From: Streptomyces sp. 2131.1
GTDB lineage: Bacteria; Actinomycetota; Actinomycetes; Streptomycetales; Streptomycetaceae
Direction: 5' to 3'
Assembly (NCBI RefSeq): GCF_900105515.1
Contig: NZ_FNSY01000001.1
Span: 5,010,001 to 5,074,000 of the forward strand
Length of the DNA: 64,000 nt
Shown here: piece by piece, positions 29,991-38,255 of the stretch
Position numbering within the stretch: the stretch's first letter is position 1
Layout of the letters: every line of letters begins with the position of its first letter
The notes under the pieces: generated by a model
Database searches by the model: none
Told to the model about the DNA's origin: nothing
What the model saw: the letters and a program-made list of their open reading frames with translations, nothing else
Made by a program: the position numbers and the translations under genes

Positions 29991-31322
29991 GTGACCGCTG
30001 AGGCCGTTGAGTCGGGCCCCCGTACGGGCGTCGCCACGTCGGGCACGGGCCCCGGTGACGGCCCCCTGCGCATCGCGCTCCTGACCTACAAGGGCAACCC
30101 CTTCTGCGGCGGCCAGGGCGTCTACGTACGCCACCTCGCCCGGGAGCTGGCCCGCCTCGGCCACAGCGTCGAGGTCATCGGCGCCCAGCCCTACCCGGTG
30201 CTCGACGAGGGCGTCCCGCTCACCGAGCTGCCCAGCCTGGACCTCTACCGGCAGCCCGACCCGTTCCGCACGCCGGGGCGCGGCGAGTACCGGGACTGGA
30301 TCGACGCCGCCGAGGTCGCCACCATGTGGACCGGCGGCTTCCCCGAACCGCTCACCTTCAGCCTGCGGGCCCGGCGCCACCTCGCCGCCCGGCGCGGCGA
30401 GTTCGACGTCATCCACGACAACCAGACCCTCGGCTACGGGCTCCTCGCCGACCTCGGCGCCCCCCTCGTCACCACGATCCACCACCCCATCACCGTCGAC
30501 CGGCAGCTCGACCTGGACGCCGCGCCCACCCGGCGGCGCCGCGCGTCCGTACGCCGCTGGTACGCGTTCACCCGCATGCAGAAGCGGGTCGCGCGCCGGC
30601 TGCCGTCGGTGCTCACCGTCTCCGGCTCCTCCAAGCAGGAAATCGTCGACCACCTCGGCGTCGACCCGCGCCGCGTCGAGGTCGTCCACATCGGCGCCGA
30701 CACCGACCTGTGGTCGCCCGACCCCTCGGTCGCCGAGGTCCCCGGCCGCATCGTCACCACGTCGAGCGCGGACGTCCCGCTCAAGGGCCTCGTCCACCTC
30801 GTGGAGGCTCTCGCCAAGCTCCGTACCGGCAACCCCGCCGCCCACCTCGTCGTCGTCGGCAGGCGCGCCGAGGACGGACCGGTCGCCCGGGCCATCGAGC
30901 GCCACGGGCTCGCGGACGCCGTCGAGTTCGTCAAGGGCATCAGCGACACCGAGCTGGTCGACCTGGTGCGCGGCGCGCAGATCGCCTGCGTCCCCTCGCT
31001 GTACGAGGGGTTCTCGCTGCCCGCCGCCGAGGCCATGGCCACCGGCACCCCGCTCGTCGCGACGACCGGCGGCGCGATCCCGGAGGTCGCGGGCCCCGAC
31101 GGCGAGACCTGCCTCGCGGTCCCGCCCGGCGACCCCGGCGCCCTCGCCGACGCGCTCGGCCGGCTGCTCGGCGACGCGGAGCTGCGCGCCCGGCTCGGCG
31201 CCGCCGGCCGTGAGCGGGTGCTCGCCCGGTTCACCTGGAAGCAGGCCGCGATCGGCACCGCCGAGCTCTACCGGCAGGCCATCGCCGCCCGCGCCGCCAC
31301 CGGCCCCGGTGGCCGGCGGTGA
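29991..31322 (+). CDS. GT4-family glycosyltransferase
   Basis: The product has 443 aa. A GT-B fold is visible: N-terminal LRIALLTYKGNPFCGGQGVYVRHLARELARLGH with the glycine-rich loop, middle HHPITVDRQ, then VLTVSGSSKQEIVDHLGVDPRRVEVVHIGAD. The nucleotide-sugar site VPSLYEGFSLPAAEAMATGTPLVAT carries the E-x7-E motif. The GTG at 29991 is preferred over GTG 29973 because AGAAGGGGG lies 6 nt upstream of it. It transfers a hexose from an activated donor; donor and acceptor are unknown. First gene of a three-gene operon just downstream of the KstR box. Confidence 0.88.
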   Translation: MTAEAVESGPRTGVATSGTGPGDGPLRIALLTYKGNPFCGGQGVYVRHLARELARLGHSVEVIGAQPYPVLDEGVPLTELPSLDLYRQPDPFRTPGRGEYRDWIDAAEVATMWTGGFPEPLTFSLRARRHLAARRGEFDVIHDNQTLGYGLLADLGAPLVTTIHHPITVDRQLDLDAAPTRRRRASVRRWYAFTRMQKRVARRLPSVLTVSGSSKQEIVDHLGVDPRRVEVVHIGADTDLWSPDPSVAEVPGRIVTTSSADVPLKGLVHLVEALAKLRTGNPAAHLVVVGRRAEDGPVARAIERHGLADAVEFVKGISDTELVDLVRGAQIACVPSLYEGFSLPAAEAMATGTPLVATTGGAIPEVAGPDGETCLAVPPGDPGALADALGRLLGDAELRARLGAAGRERVLARFTWKQAAIGTAELYRQAIAARAATGPGGRR

Positions 31323-31391
31323 CCCCGCCCCGCCCGCCGGGCCCCCGCACCTGACCCCCGACCCCACCCCCGACCGCGAAAGCAGGCACTC

Positions 31392-32141
31392 GTGCTGACC
31401 GTGGACTTCACCCGCTTCCCGCTCGCCGCAGGCGACCGCGTGCTCGACCTCGGGTGCGGCGCCGGACGCCACGCCTTCGAGTGCTACCGGCGCGGCGCCC
31501 AGGTGGTGGCCCTCGACCGGAACGGCGAGGAGATCCGGGAGGTCGCGAAGTGGTTCGCGGCGATGAAGGAGGCCGGGGAGGCCCCCGAGGGTGCCACCGC
31601 CACCGCGATGGAGGGCGACGCGCTCAACCTGCCCTTCCCCGACGAGTCGTTCGACGTCGTGATCATCTCCGAGGTCATGGAGCACATCCCCGACGACAAG
31701 GGCGTGCTCGCCGAGATGGTCCGGGTGCTGCGGCCCGGCGGCCGGATCGCCGTCACCGTCCCGCGTTACGGCCCCGAGAAGGTCTGCTGGGCCCTCTCCG
31801 ACGCGTACCACGAGGTCGAGGGCGGCCACATCCGCATCTACAAGGCGGACGAGCTCCTCGGCAAGATGCGCGGCGCCGGCCTCAAGCCGTACGGCACCCA
31901 CCACGCCCACGCCCTGCACTCGCCGTACTGGTGGCTCAAGTGCGCGTTCGGCGTCGACAACGACAAGGCGCTGCCGGTGAAGGCGTACCACAAGCTCCTG
32001 GTCTGGGACATCATGAAGAAGCCGCTGGCCACCCGGGTGGCCGAGCAGCTCCTGAACCCCGTCGTCGGCAAGAGCTTCGTGGCGTACGCGACCAAGCCGC
32101 ACCTGCCCGTCGCCGCAGTGGCCGCCGAGGCCGAGGCGTGA
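31392..32141 (+). CDS. Class I SAM-dependent methyltransferase
   Basis: The product has 249 aa. SAM-binding motif I is RVLDLGCGAGRHAFECYRRG; the acidic residue after strand 2 is VVALDRNGEE. Motif IV region is SFDVVIISEVMEHIPDD, followed by VLRPGGRIAVTVPR. It is a Methyltransf_11-type enzyme. GTG at 31392; the stop overlaps the next start by 4 bp (GTGA). The substrate is likely the product or acceptor of the adjoining glycosyltransferase, but this is inferred from operon position only. Confidence 0.87.
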   Translation: MLTVDFTRFPLAAGDRVLDLGCGAGRHAFECYRRGAQVVALDRNGEEIREVAKWFAAMKEAGEAPEGATATAMEGDALNLPFPDESFDVVIISEVMEHIPDDKGVLAEMVRVLRPGGRIAVTVPRYGPEKVCWALSDAYHEVEGGHIRIYKADELLGKMRGAGLKPYGTHHAHALHSPYWWLKCAFGVDNDKALPVKAYHKLLVWDIMKKPLATRVAEQLLNPVVGKSFVAYATKPHLPVAAVAAEAEA

Positions 32142-33211
32142 GCCTTCCCGAGCGGACCGAACACCTCGTCCTGCCCGGAGTCCTCACTGCCGCGCAGGCC
32201 GCCGAGACCGTCACCGCGCTGCTCGCCACGCAGTGCGAGGACGGTGCGATCCCGTGGTTCCGCGGACACCACCTCGACCCGTGGGACCACACCGAGGCCG
32301 CGATGGCCCTGGACGCGGCCGGCGAGCACGCCGCCGCGGAGCGCGCGTACGAGTGGCTGGCCCGCCACCAGAACGAGGACGGCTCCTGGTACGCCGCCTA
32401 CCACGACGGCGACCCGCAGCGGCCGACCGACCGGGGCCGGGAGACCAACTTCTGCGCCTACGTGGCCGTCGGCGTCTGGCACCACTACCTCGCCACCGGC
32501 GACGACGCCTTCGTCGACCGGATGTGGCCCACGGTCTACGCGGCCGTCGAGTTCGTCCTGCGCCTCCAGCAGCCCGGCGGCCAGATCGGCTGGAAGCGGG
32601 AGGACGACGGCACGGAGGTGACGGACGCGCTGCTGACCGGGTCCTCCTCCATCCACCAGGCCCTGCGTTGCGCGCTCGCCATCGCCGAACGCCGCGAGGA
32701 GCCCCAGCCGGACTGGGAGCTGGCGACCGGGGCGCTCGGCCACGCGATCCGCAGCCACCCGGAGCGCTTCCTCGACAAGAGCCAGTACTCGATGGACTGG
32801 TACTACCCGGTGCTCGGCGGCGCGGTCGCCGGGGTGGCGGCCAAGGAACGCATCGAGGAGGGCTGGGACCGCTTCGTCGTCCCGGGCCTCGGCGTGCGCT
32901 GCGTGCTGCCCAACCCGTGGGTGACCGGCGGCGAGAGCTGCGAACTGGCCCTGGCCCTCTGGGTGATGGGCGAGTCCGACCGGGCGCTGGAGATCCTCCA
33001 GTCCATCCAGCACCTGCGGGCCGAGGGCGGCATGTACTGGACGGGGTACGTCTTCGAGGGCAACCGGGCGTTCTGGCCCGAGGAGCACACCTCGTGGACG
33101 GCCGGTTCGCTGCTGCTGGCGGTGGCCGCGCTCGGTGGGGACGAGGCGACCACCGCCGTCTTCAGCGGGGACCGGCTGCCGAAGGGGCTGGAGCCGGACT
33201 GCTGCGGCTGA
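32138..33211 (+). CDS. (alpha/alpha)-barrel prenyltransferase/glycosidase-like protein
   Basis: The product has 357 aa without signal peptide or membrane span. It has repeated helical pairs with Q-x-D-G or W motifs: LLATQCEDGAIPWFRGHHLDPWDHTEAAMAL, WLARHQNEDGSWYAAYH, LRLQQPGGQIGWKRE and EGGMYWTGYVFEG. Annotation pipelines usually call such proteins prenyltransferase; the barrel is also used by glycoside hydrolases such as GH15, and Asp/Glu/His-rich loops would suit either. GTG at 32138 overlaps the methyltransferase stop. Together with GT4 and methyltransferase it suggests synthesis or trimming of a glycan or glycoside. Confidence 0.75.
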   Translation: MSLPERTEHLVLPGVLTAAQAAETVTALLATQCEDGAIPWFRGHHLDPWDHTEAAMALDAAGEHAAAERAYEWLARHQNEDGSWYAAYHDGDPQRPTDRGRETNFCAYVAVGVWHHYLATGDDAFVDRMWPTVYAAVEFVLRLQQPGGQIGWKREDDGTEVTDALLTGSSSIHQALRCALAIAERREEPQPDWELATGALGHAIRSHPERFLDKSQYSMDWYYPVLGGAVAGVAAKERIEEGWDRFVVPGLGVRCVLPNPWVTGGESCELALALWVMGESDRALEILQSIQHLRAEGGMYWTGYVFEGNRAFWPEEHTSWTAGSLLLAVAALGGDEATTAVFSGDRLPKGLEPDCCG

Positions 33212-33229
33212 GCGGTTGACGGGGCTGCG

Positions 33230-33517
33230 TCAGCGTCGGACGCGGCCCGCCACGGCGTGCCCGATGAACAGGTACACCAGGGCGGCGAGGCCGTAACCGG
33301 CGACGACGTTCGCCCACGCCTTGTCGAACGTGAACAGGTCGTACGACCAGCCCGCGAGCCACCTGGCGGTGTCCCGCACGAACTCGACCAGCTCGTTGCC
33401 GCGGTTCGCGTCGAGCAGGTACATCAGGATCCACAGGCCGATGATGAAGGCCATGACGTCCGCCACGAGGGCGATGACACGTGCTGCGGTGAAGCCACTG
33501 CCTCTGCTGTAGGACAT
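33230..33517 (-). CDS. Small membrane protein, function unknown
   Basis: The product has 95 aa with two hydrophobic helices (VIALVADVMAFIIGLWILMYLL and ANVVAGYGLAALVYLFIGHAVA) joined by a charged/aromatic loop. It ends in an RVRR cluster. The layout vaguely recalls YggT-like proteins, but I do not assign it. The ATG at 33517 has GCGGAGA upstream. It is convergent with the alpha/alpha protein gene, with an 18-bp gap. Confidence 0.75.
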   Translation of the reverse strand: MSYSRGSGFTAARVIALVADVMAFIIGLWILMYLLDANRGNELVEFVRDTARWLAGWSYDLFTFDKAWANVVAGYGLAALVYLFIGHAVAGRVRR

Positions 33518-33665
33518 GGTCTCCGCTTTGCCGCTCCGGCGCGGCCGAAACCCGGTGGCCGAACCCTTACGGCCGCCCAGCGGTGGCGGGTTGGCCCGTA
33601 CGCGGCCAGCCTGGCGGGGAGTGCCGGGACCCGGCACCCGCCCCGCCAGGCCAGGGAGGCCCGCC

Positions 33666-34220
33666 GTGCCCCGACCCGTACCGCTCCGCCGCCTGCTCGT
33701 CGCGCTGCTGCTGGCCTGTGCCGTGCTGGCGGGCACCACCGCGTGCGGGAGCGACGACAAGGGCAGCGGTACGAGCAGTTCGGCCTCGCCGACCGGCACC
33801 TCGTCGGCCGGGGCGCAGAAGTGGGCCAAGACCAGGTTCGCCGCCAACGCGGGGCTCGCGGCGGGCGCCACGTACCAGTGGATCGTGAAGCCGTACCGGG
33901 CCGGGAAGTTCAAGAAGGGCGCCGACGGGCGCACCTTCGCCCTCGTCAAGGCCGGACTCGCGGGCGGCTTCGCCTACAACCGGCTCAAGGCCGCGACGGA
34001 GAACGCGAAGGGCGACCCGCTGCTGTCGAAGGCCGTCGCCCCGCTCACCGCCGGCATCGCCTCGCTCAAGGGGCTCGGCACCAAGCTCCGCAAGGGCGAG
34101 GCGGGGGCAGGAGACATCGGGGTGTTCGAGAGCGTCATCAGCGGCATCAAGGACGCCGGGAAGAGCGCGGGCGCCGAGGTGAAGGACAAGGTGCCGTCCA
34201 CCTCGCAGCTCGGCGGATAA
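33666..34220 (+). CDS. Putative lipoprotein, function unknown
   Basis: The product has 184 aa. The N-terminus has Arg residues, a hydrophobic core (LLVALLLACAVLAG) and Cys at 18 and 27; Cys27 followed by GSDD is the likely lipid site. A Ser/Thr linker precedes a ~140-residue domain with GLAAGATYQWIVKPYRAGKFKKG and GLAGGFAYNRLKAA. The GTG at 33666 has AGGGAGG 7 nt upstream. I do not recognise the family; the Lys-rich helical composition suggests a surface or membrane-peripheral role. Confidence 0.75.
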   Translation: MPRPVPLRRLLVALLLACAVLAGTTACGSDDKGSGTSSSASPTGTSSAGAQKWAKTRFAANAGLAAGATYQWIVKPYRAGKFKKGADGRTFALVKAGLAGGFAYNRLKAATENAKGDPLLSKAVAPLTAGIASLKGLGTKLRKGEAGAGDIGVFESVISGIKDAGKSAGAEVKDKVPSTSQLGG

Positions 34221-34259
34221 CCGCATGTGGAAGCGGTCTCCTCGCACTAGGGTGCGGTG

Positions 34260-35036
34260 ATGGCCCTTCTTGCGCACGAGCGCTACTGCGATGAAATCGT
34301 CCGGCTGACCGGGGAGTTGAGGGCGGCGATCCGGGGAGCCGACCTCGGCGCGACCGTACCGACCTGCCCCGACTGGACCCTGCGCGAACTGGCCGAGCAC
34401 GTCGGCCGCGCCCACCGCTGGGCCGGCGAGATCGTCCGCACCCGGGCCACCGAGGAGGTGGCGGACGAGAAGGTGCCGGACAACAGCCCCGCGGGCGACG
34501 GCCCTGCCGCGCTCGACACCTGGCTGGCGGAAGGCGCCGCCGGCACCGTCGACGCGCTCCGGGAGGCCGGGCCGGATGCCCAGGTCTGGTCCTGGGCCTG
34601 GAACCGCAGCGCGGGCTTCTGGGCCCGCCGCATGGCTCTGGAGACCGTCGTCCACCTCGCCGACGCGGCCCTCGCCGCGAAGGTCCCGTACACGATGGCG
34701 CCGGAGCTGGCGGCGGACACCGTCGAGGAGTGGCTGCAGATCGTGGCCTACGCGCAGAAGGTGGGCTACTCCGGGTCGGCCGAGCTGCCCCGCGACGGAC
34801 GCACCCTGCACCTGCACGCCACCGACGCCCCCGGGGCCGAGTGGCTGATCGAGCTCGGCGCGGACGGCGTCACCTGGAGCCGTGAGCACGGCAGGGCGGA
34901 CGTGGCGCTGCGCGGGCCGCTCACCGACGTCATGCTGGTCTTCAACCGCCGCCTCGCCGTCGGCAGCGACCGGGTGGAGGTGCTGGGCGACGCCGGGCTG
35001 CTGAACTCCTGGCTGGAGCGCACGTCCTTCGAATGA
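34260..35036 (+). CDS. Maleylpyruvate isomerase-family mycothiol-dependent enzyme
   Basis: The product has 258 aa. The DinB/MDMPI fold is indicated by VPTCPDWTLRELAEHVGRAHRW near the N-terminus and RRMALETVVHLADAA, whose His residues bind metal together with the HVGR His. The C-terminal half is the MDMPI_C domain. Such enzymes use mycothiol in isomerisation or detoxification; many paralogues are unassigned. GTG at 34257 is directly before ATG 34260. TAGGGT lies 6 nt upstream of the ATG, so the transcript may be leaderless. Confidence 0.83.
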   Translation: MALLAHERYCDEIVRLTGELRAAIRGADLGATVPTCPDWTLRELAEHVGRAHRWAGEIVRTRATEEVADEKVPDNSPAGDGPAALDTWLAEGAAGTVDALREAGPDAQVWSWAWNRSAGFWARRMALETVVHLADAALAAKVPYTMAPELAADTVEEWLQIVAYAQKVGYSGSAELPRDGRTLHLHATDAPGAEWLIELGADGVTWSREHGRADVALRGPLTDVMLVFNRRLAVGSDRVEVLGDAGLLNSWLERTSFE

Positions 35037-35123
35037 GGGGGCGGGCCGGTGTGCGGGCCGGGCCGTGCTGGGCCAAGCTGGACGGGCGGCCGCCGGCCGT
35101 CCCGTCCAGCTGTGGAGGTGCCG

Positions 35124-36164
35124 ATGGACCCCGTCCGGGCCCTGGAACGGATCGCCTTCCTGCTGGAGCGCGGCAGGGCGGTCACCTACCGCGTCCAGGC
35201 CTTCCGTACGGCCGCCCGCACCGTCGCCGCGATGGACGACGGCGAGGTGGAGCGGCGCGTGTCCGACGGCTCGCTGGAACGGGTCAAGGGCATCGGCCCC
35301 CGCACCGCCCAGGTGATCCGCGAGGCCGTGGCCGGCGAGACCCCCGGGTATCTGGAGCGGCTGGAGTCCGAGGCTTCGAGCGCGGGACCGCTGGCGAAGG
35401 GCGGCGAACATCTGCTGTCCCTGCTGCGCGGCGACTGCCATACGCACTCCGACTGGTCGGACGGCGGCAGCCCCATCGAGGAGATGGGCCGCGCGGCGGC
35501 GGAGCTGGGCCACGACTGGACGGTGCTCACCGACCACTCGCCCCGGCTCACCGTGGCCAACGGCCTCTCGCCGGAGCGGCTGCGCAGGCAGCTGGCCGAG
35601 GTGGCCGAACTCAACGCGCGCTGGGCGCCGTTCAGGCTGCTCACCGGCATCGAGTGCGACATCAACCTGGACGGCTCCCTGGACCAGGAGGAGGACCTCC
35701 TCGAACAGGTCGACCTGGTCGTGGTCTCCGTCCACTCCAAGCTCCGCATGGACTCCGCCCCCATGACCCGGCGGATGGTCGCCGCCGTACGCCACCCGCA
35801 GGCGAACGTCCTCGGCCACTGCACCGGGCGCCTGGTCACCGGCCGGGGGCGCCCGGAGTCGGCGTTCGACGCCGACGAGGTCTTCGCCGCCTGCGCCGAG
35901 GCGGGCACCGCCGTCGAGATCAACAGCAGGCCCGAACGCCTCGACCCGCCCCGCCGGCTGCTGCGCGAGGCCGTGGCGGCGGGCACCCTGTTCGCCGTCG
36001 ACACCGACGCGCACGCACCGGGCCAGCTGGACTGGCAGGCGTACGGCTGCGCCCGTGCCGAGGAGTGCGGGGTGGAGCCGGAGCGCGTGGTCACCACCTG
36101 GTCGGCGGACGAACTGCTCCGCTGGACCCGGAAGGGCAAGCTCCCCGCTCGGGCGGCCGGTTGA
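35124..36164 (+). CDS. PHP-domain phosphoesterase with helix-hairpin-helix region
   Basis: The product has 346 aa. The first ~100 residues resemble the pol-X helix-hairpin-helix domain (ALERIAFLLERGRAVTYRVQAFRTAA, LERVKGIGPRTAQVIREAV). The PHP domain starts at DCHTHSDWSDG, continues LTDHSPRL, TGIECDI, VVSVHSKL and ends NSRPERLDPP and DTDAHAPGQLDW, which supplies the metal-binding His, Asp and Glu set. The DNA polymerase X catalytic palm is missing. It likely hydrolyses phosphoesters, perhaps on nucleic acid. The ATG at 35124 has GGAGGT 7 nt upstream. Confidence 0.87.
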   Translation: MDPVRALERIAFLLERGRAVTYRVQAFRTAARTVAAMDDGEVERRVSDGSLERVKGIGPRTAQVIREAVAGETPGYLERLESEASSAGPLAKGGEHLLSLLRGDCHTHSDWSDGGSPIEEMGRAAAELGHDWTVLTDHSPRLTVANGLSPERLRRQLAEVAELNARWAPFRLLTGIECDINLDGSLDQEEDLLEQVDLVVVSVHSKLRMDSAPMTRRMVAAVRHPQANVLGHCTGRLVTGRGRPESAFDADEVFAACAEAGTAVEINSRPERLDPPRRLLREAVAAGTLFAVDTDAHAPGQLDWQAYGCARAEECGVEPERVVTTWSADELLRWTRKGKLPARAAG

Positions 36165-36182
36165 GCCCGCCGGACACGACAG

Positions 36183-36213
36183 CGGCCCCCCGCCCGGAGA
36201 GGGCGGGGGGCCG
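36183..36213. terminator. Strong bidirectional hairpin terminator
   Basis: A perfect 13-bp stem (CGGCCCCCCGCCC with its complement) encloses a GGAGA loop, between the convergent PHP gene and the Pro/Gln/Gly-rich membrane protein gene. Confidence 0.85.
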
Positions 36214-36231
36214 ACAAGGGGGCGGGGCGCG

Positions 36232-37047
36232 TCAGCCGCGCTGGATGCCCGTGGTGTCCTGGAGGACGCCACGACGGCCGTCCTGCGTCTGGGCGATCAG
36301 CGCCGAACCGCGCTGCTCGACCGCGAGGTACCAGGTGCCCGGCGCCAGTTCGGCGATCGGGGCCTGCGAACCGTCCTCGTTGTACAGCTGGCGGGCCACC
36401 GGCACCGCGAACCAGAACGGCGTGAAGTCACCGGCGCCGCCCCCGGCCGCCGGAGCCGCCGGAGCCTTCTGCGCCTCGGGCTGAACCGGCTGACCCGGCT
36501 GCTGCGCACCGTACGGCTGCGGCTGGCCCGGCTGCTGGCCGCCGAACGCCGGCTGCGGACCACCCGGGTAGCCGTAGCCCTGGCCGGGCTGGCCACCGTA
36601 CGGCGGCTGCACGGCCTGCTGGCCCGGGGCGCCCGCGAGCGGGGCCTTGAGGGCCGGGACCAGCGGCGAGGCTACGGCGCCGCCGGCGAGTGCCAGCGAG
36701 GCGATGAAGCCGAGGATCAGGCCGGCGCCCGCGTCGATCTGACCGAGGTCGATGATCGTCCAGAACATGTTCCACGCGGTGAACACGGTGGCGGCGACGC
36801 CGAACTGGGCGAGGTCGAGGCCCACGACCTTGCGGGGCTGGGGCTGCGAACGGGAGAACACGATCAGCGCCGCGCCGATGACCCCGACCATGTAGACGCC
36901 GATGCCGTTGCCGAGGCCGTCCCAGGCGTTGGGGGCGTCGATCCTGTTGCTTCCGTAGTCGTAGTAGTCGAGGAACGAGGCGATGAACAGCACGACCGCT
37001 GCTCCGATCACCACGCCATCGCCTCGAGTGAGGGAGCGGATATTCAC
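36232..37047 (-). CDS. Four-helix membrane protein with Pro/Gln/Gly-rich region
   Basis: The product has 271 aa. About four transmembrane helices occupy residues ~10-130 (GVVIGAAVVLFIASFLDYY; IGVYMVGVIGAALIVF). A low-complexity stretch with repeated PGQ and QPG motifs lies at ~140-200. The C-terminal ~65 residues look folded (FWFAVPVARQLYNEDGS, then APGTWYLAVEQRGSALIAQ). The layout resembles the DUF5336 group of actinobacterial membrane proteins. Start is GTG at 37047. Function is unknown. The disordered middle may bind a partner or act in assembly of wall-associated machinery. Confidence 0.78.
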   Translation of the reverse strand: MNIRSLTRGDGVVIGAAVVLFIASFLDYYDYGSNRIDAPNAWDGLGNGIGVYMVGVIGAALIVFSRSQPQPRKVVGLDLAQFGVAATVFTAWNMFWTIIDLGQIDAGAGLILGFIASLALAGGAVASPLVPALKAPLAGAPGQQAVQPPYGGQPGQGYGYPGGPQPAFGGQQPGQPQPYGAQQPGQPVQPEAQKAPAAPAAGGGAGDFTPFWFAVPVARQLYNEDGSQAPIAELAPGTWYLAVEQRGSALIAQTQDGRRGVLQDTTGIQRG

Positions 37048-37237
37048 GTGAAGGTCCTTAGTCGGTCGTCTCGTCGGGGCGGTCGTCGTTGCCGCCGGAT
37101 GCTCGGCGGGGACGGCTTGAAGCTCGGGAACGGCTCCCCATCGTACGGATGAATCTATCGTCTGCCCGGGCGGGTTGTGTTCCTGCCCGGTTGCCGCGCG
37201 GACATCCTCCCGAATTCATCGCAGAATCACCCCTTGC

Positions 37238-38176
37238 TTACCCCTTGAGGTAGCTGCTGATGCCGTCCGCGATGCCCTGGGCGGCCTTCTGGCGCCAACC
37301 CGGGTCGGTGAGCAGGGCGGCGTCCTCGGGATCACGCATATTGCCGCATTCGATGAAGACTTTGGGCACGGTCGACAAATTAAGTCCGCCGAGATCCTTG
37401 CGGACGTCCAAACCCGTTTTGCCGCCGATGTAATTGGAGGGAGAACTTCCGGTACTGCGTACGAACAGTCCCGCGATACGCGTGCCGAGGTCGCGCGAAG
37501 GGGCGACGATCTTCGAGGTGTCCGCACCCCCGCCGCGTACGGACGCGGGAAGGATCACGTGGAACCCCCGGTTGCCGACGGCCGATCCGTCCGCGTGGAT
37601 GGAGACCACCGCGTCCGCGTGGGCCTTGTTGCCGATACGCGCCCGCTCGTCCACGCACGGCCCGAACGCCCGGTCCCGGTCGTAGGTCAGGATCACCGTC
37701 GCGCCCTGGTCCCGCAGCAGCGTCCGCAGCCGGTGCGCCACGTCGAGGGTGAACTCCGCCTCCGCGTAACCCCCGTTGGTGGCGGTACCGGTGGTGTCGC
37801 ACTCCTTGTGCCCGGTGCCGATGTCGACCTGGCGGTTGATCTCGGCGGTGTGCAGGTGGTTGGCCGGGTTGTGCCCGGGGTCGATGACCACCGTCGTGCC
37901 GGACAGCGGCCCGTCGGGAGCGGGCGGGGTCTTCGAGGGGGCCTTCGACGGGGGCCTCGACGGGGACTTCGACGGCGACGGGGCGGCCTTCGTGGGTGCC
38001 GGTGACGGCGTGGCCGGCGGGGTGGTGGCCGCACCTCCGCTCGGCCCGGCCTGGGCCGCCGCGGTGCCGCCGCCCCCGTCGCCGCAGCCGGCCAGGCCCA
38101 GGCACAGCAGGGCAGCGGCGGCGAGCCGGAGCGGGCGGCGGCGCGGGGTGGGGGGAAGGCTCTCGTCGTGACGCAC
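37238..38176 (-). CDS. N-acetylmuramoyl-L-alanine amidase (Amidase_3) lipoprotein
   Basis: The product has 312 aa. The lipobox LAGC places lipidation at Cys31. A Pro/Ser/Thr/Lys-rich stalk (~40-90) follows. The zinc amidase domain shows VVIDPGHNP (His102), GGYAEAEFTLDVAHRL (Glu ligand), VVSIHADGS (His) and KVFIECGNM (catalytic Glu). It cleaves the bond between MurNAc and the stem peptide at the outer face of the membrane. GTG at 38176 has no ribosome binding site; TAGCAT 6 nt upstream suggests a leaderless mRNA. Cys pairs near DTTG and ERAR may form a disulfide. Confidence 0.92.
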   Translation of the reverse strand: MRHDESLPPTPRRRPLRLAAAALLCLGLAGCGDGGGGTAAAQAGPSGGAATTPPATPSPAPTKAAPSPSKSPSRPPSKAPSKTPPAPDGPLSGTTVVIDPGHNPANHLHTAEINRQVDIGTGHKECDTTGTATNGGYAEAEFTLDVAHRLRTLLRDQGATVILTYDRDRAFGPCVDERARIGNKAHADAVVSIHADGSAVGNRGFHVILPASVRGGGADTSKIVAPSRDLGTRIAGLFVRSTGSSPSNYIGGKTGLDVRKDLGGLNLSTVPKVFIECGNMRDPEDAALLTDPGWRQKAAQGIADGISSYLKG

Positions 38177-38182
38177 CCGGCG

Positions 38183-38211
38183 ATGCTATCGGCCGGGCGC
38201 GGCGGTGTCCG
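38183..38211 (-). promoter_or_regulatory. Leaderless promoter of the amidase gene
   Basis: On the minus strand CGGACA (38206-38211), 17 bp, TAGCAT (38183-38188), then 6 nt to the GTG. The -35 matches TTGACA at 4 of 6 positions. No Shine-Dalgarno sequence is present. Confidence 0.5.
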
Positions 38212-38255
38212 GGCCGTCCGCGGACCGGCCGGGCACCCCCGTACGGCTCGTGTCC

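Noticed and set aside
31454..33211. 585-aa plus-strand fusion spanning the methyltransferase and the alpha/alpha protein
   Set aside because: Its first part is a shadow frame of the methyltransferase; the GTGA overlap at 32138 gives separate proteins.
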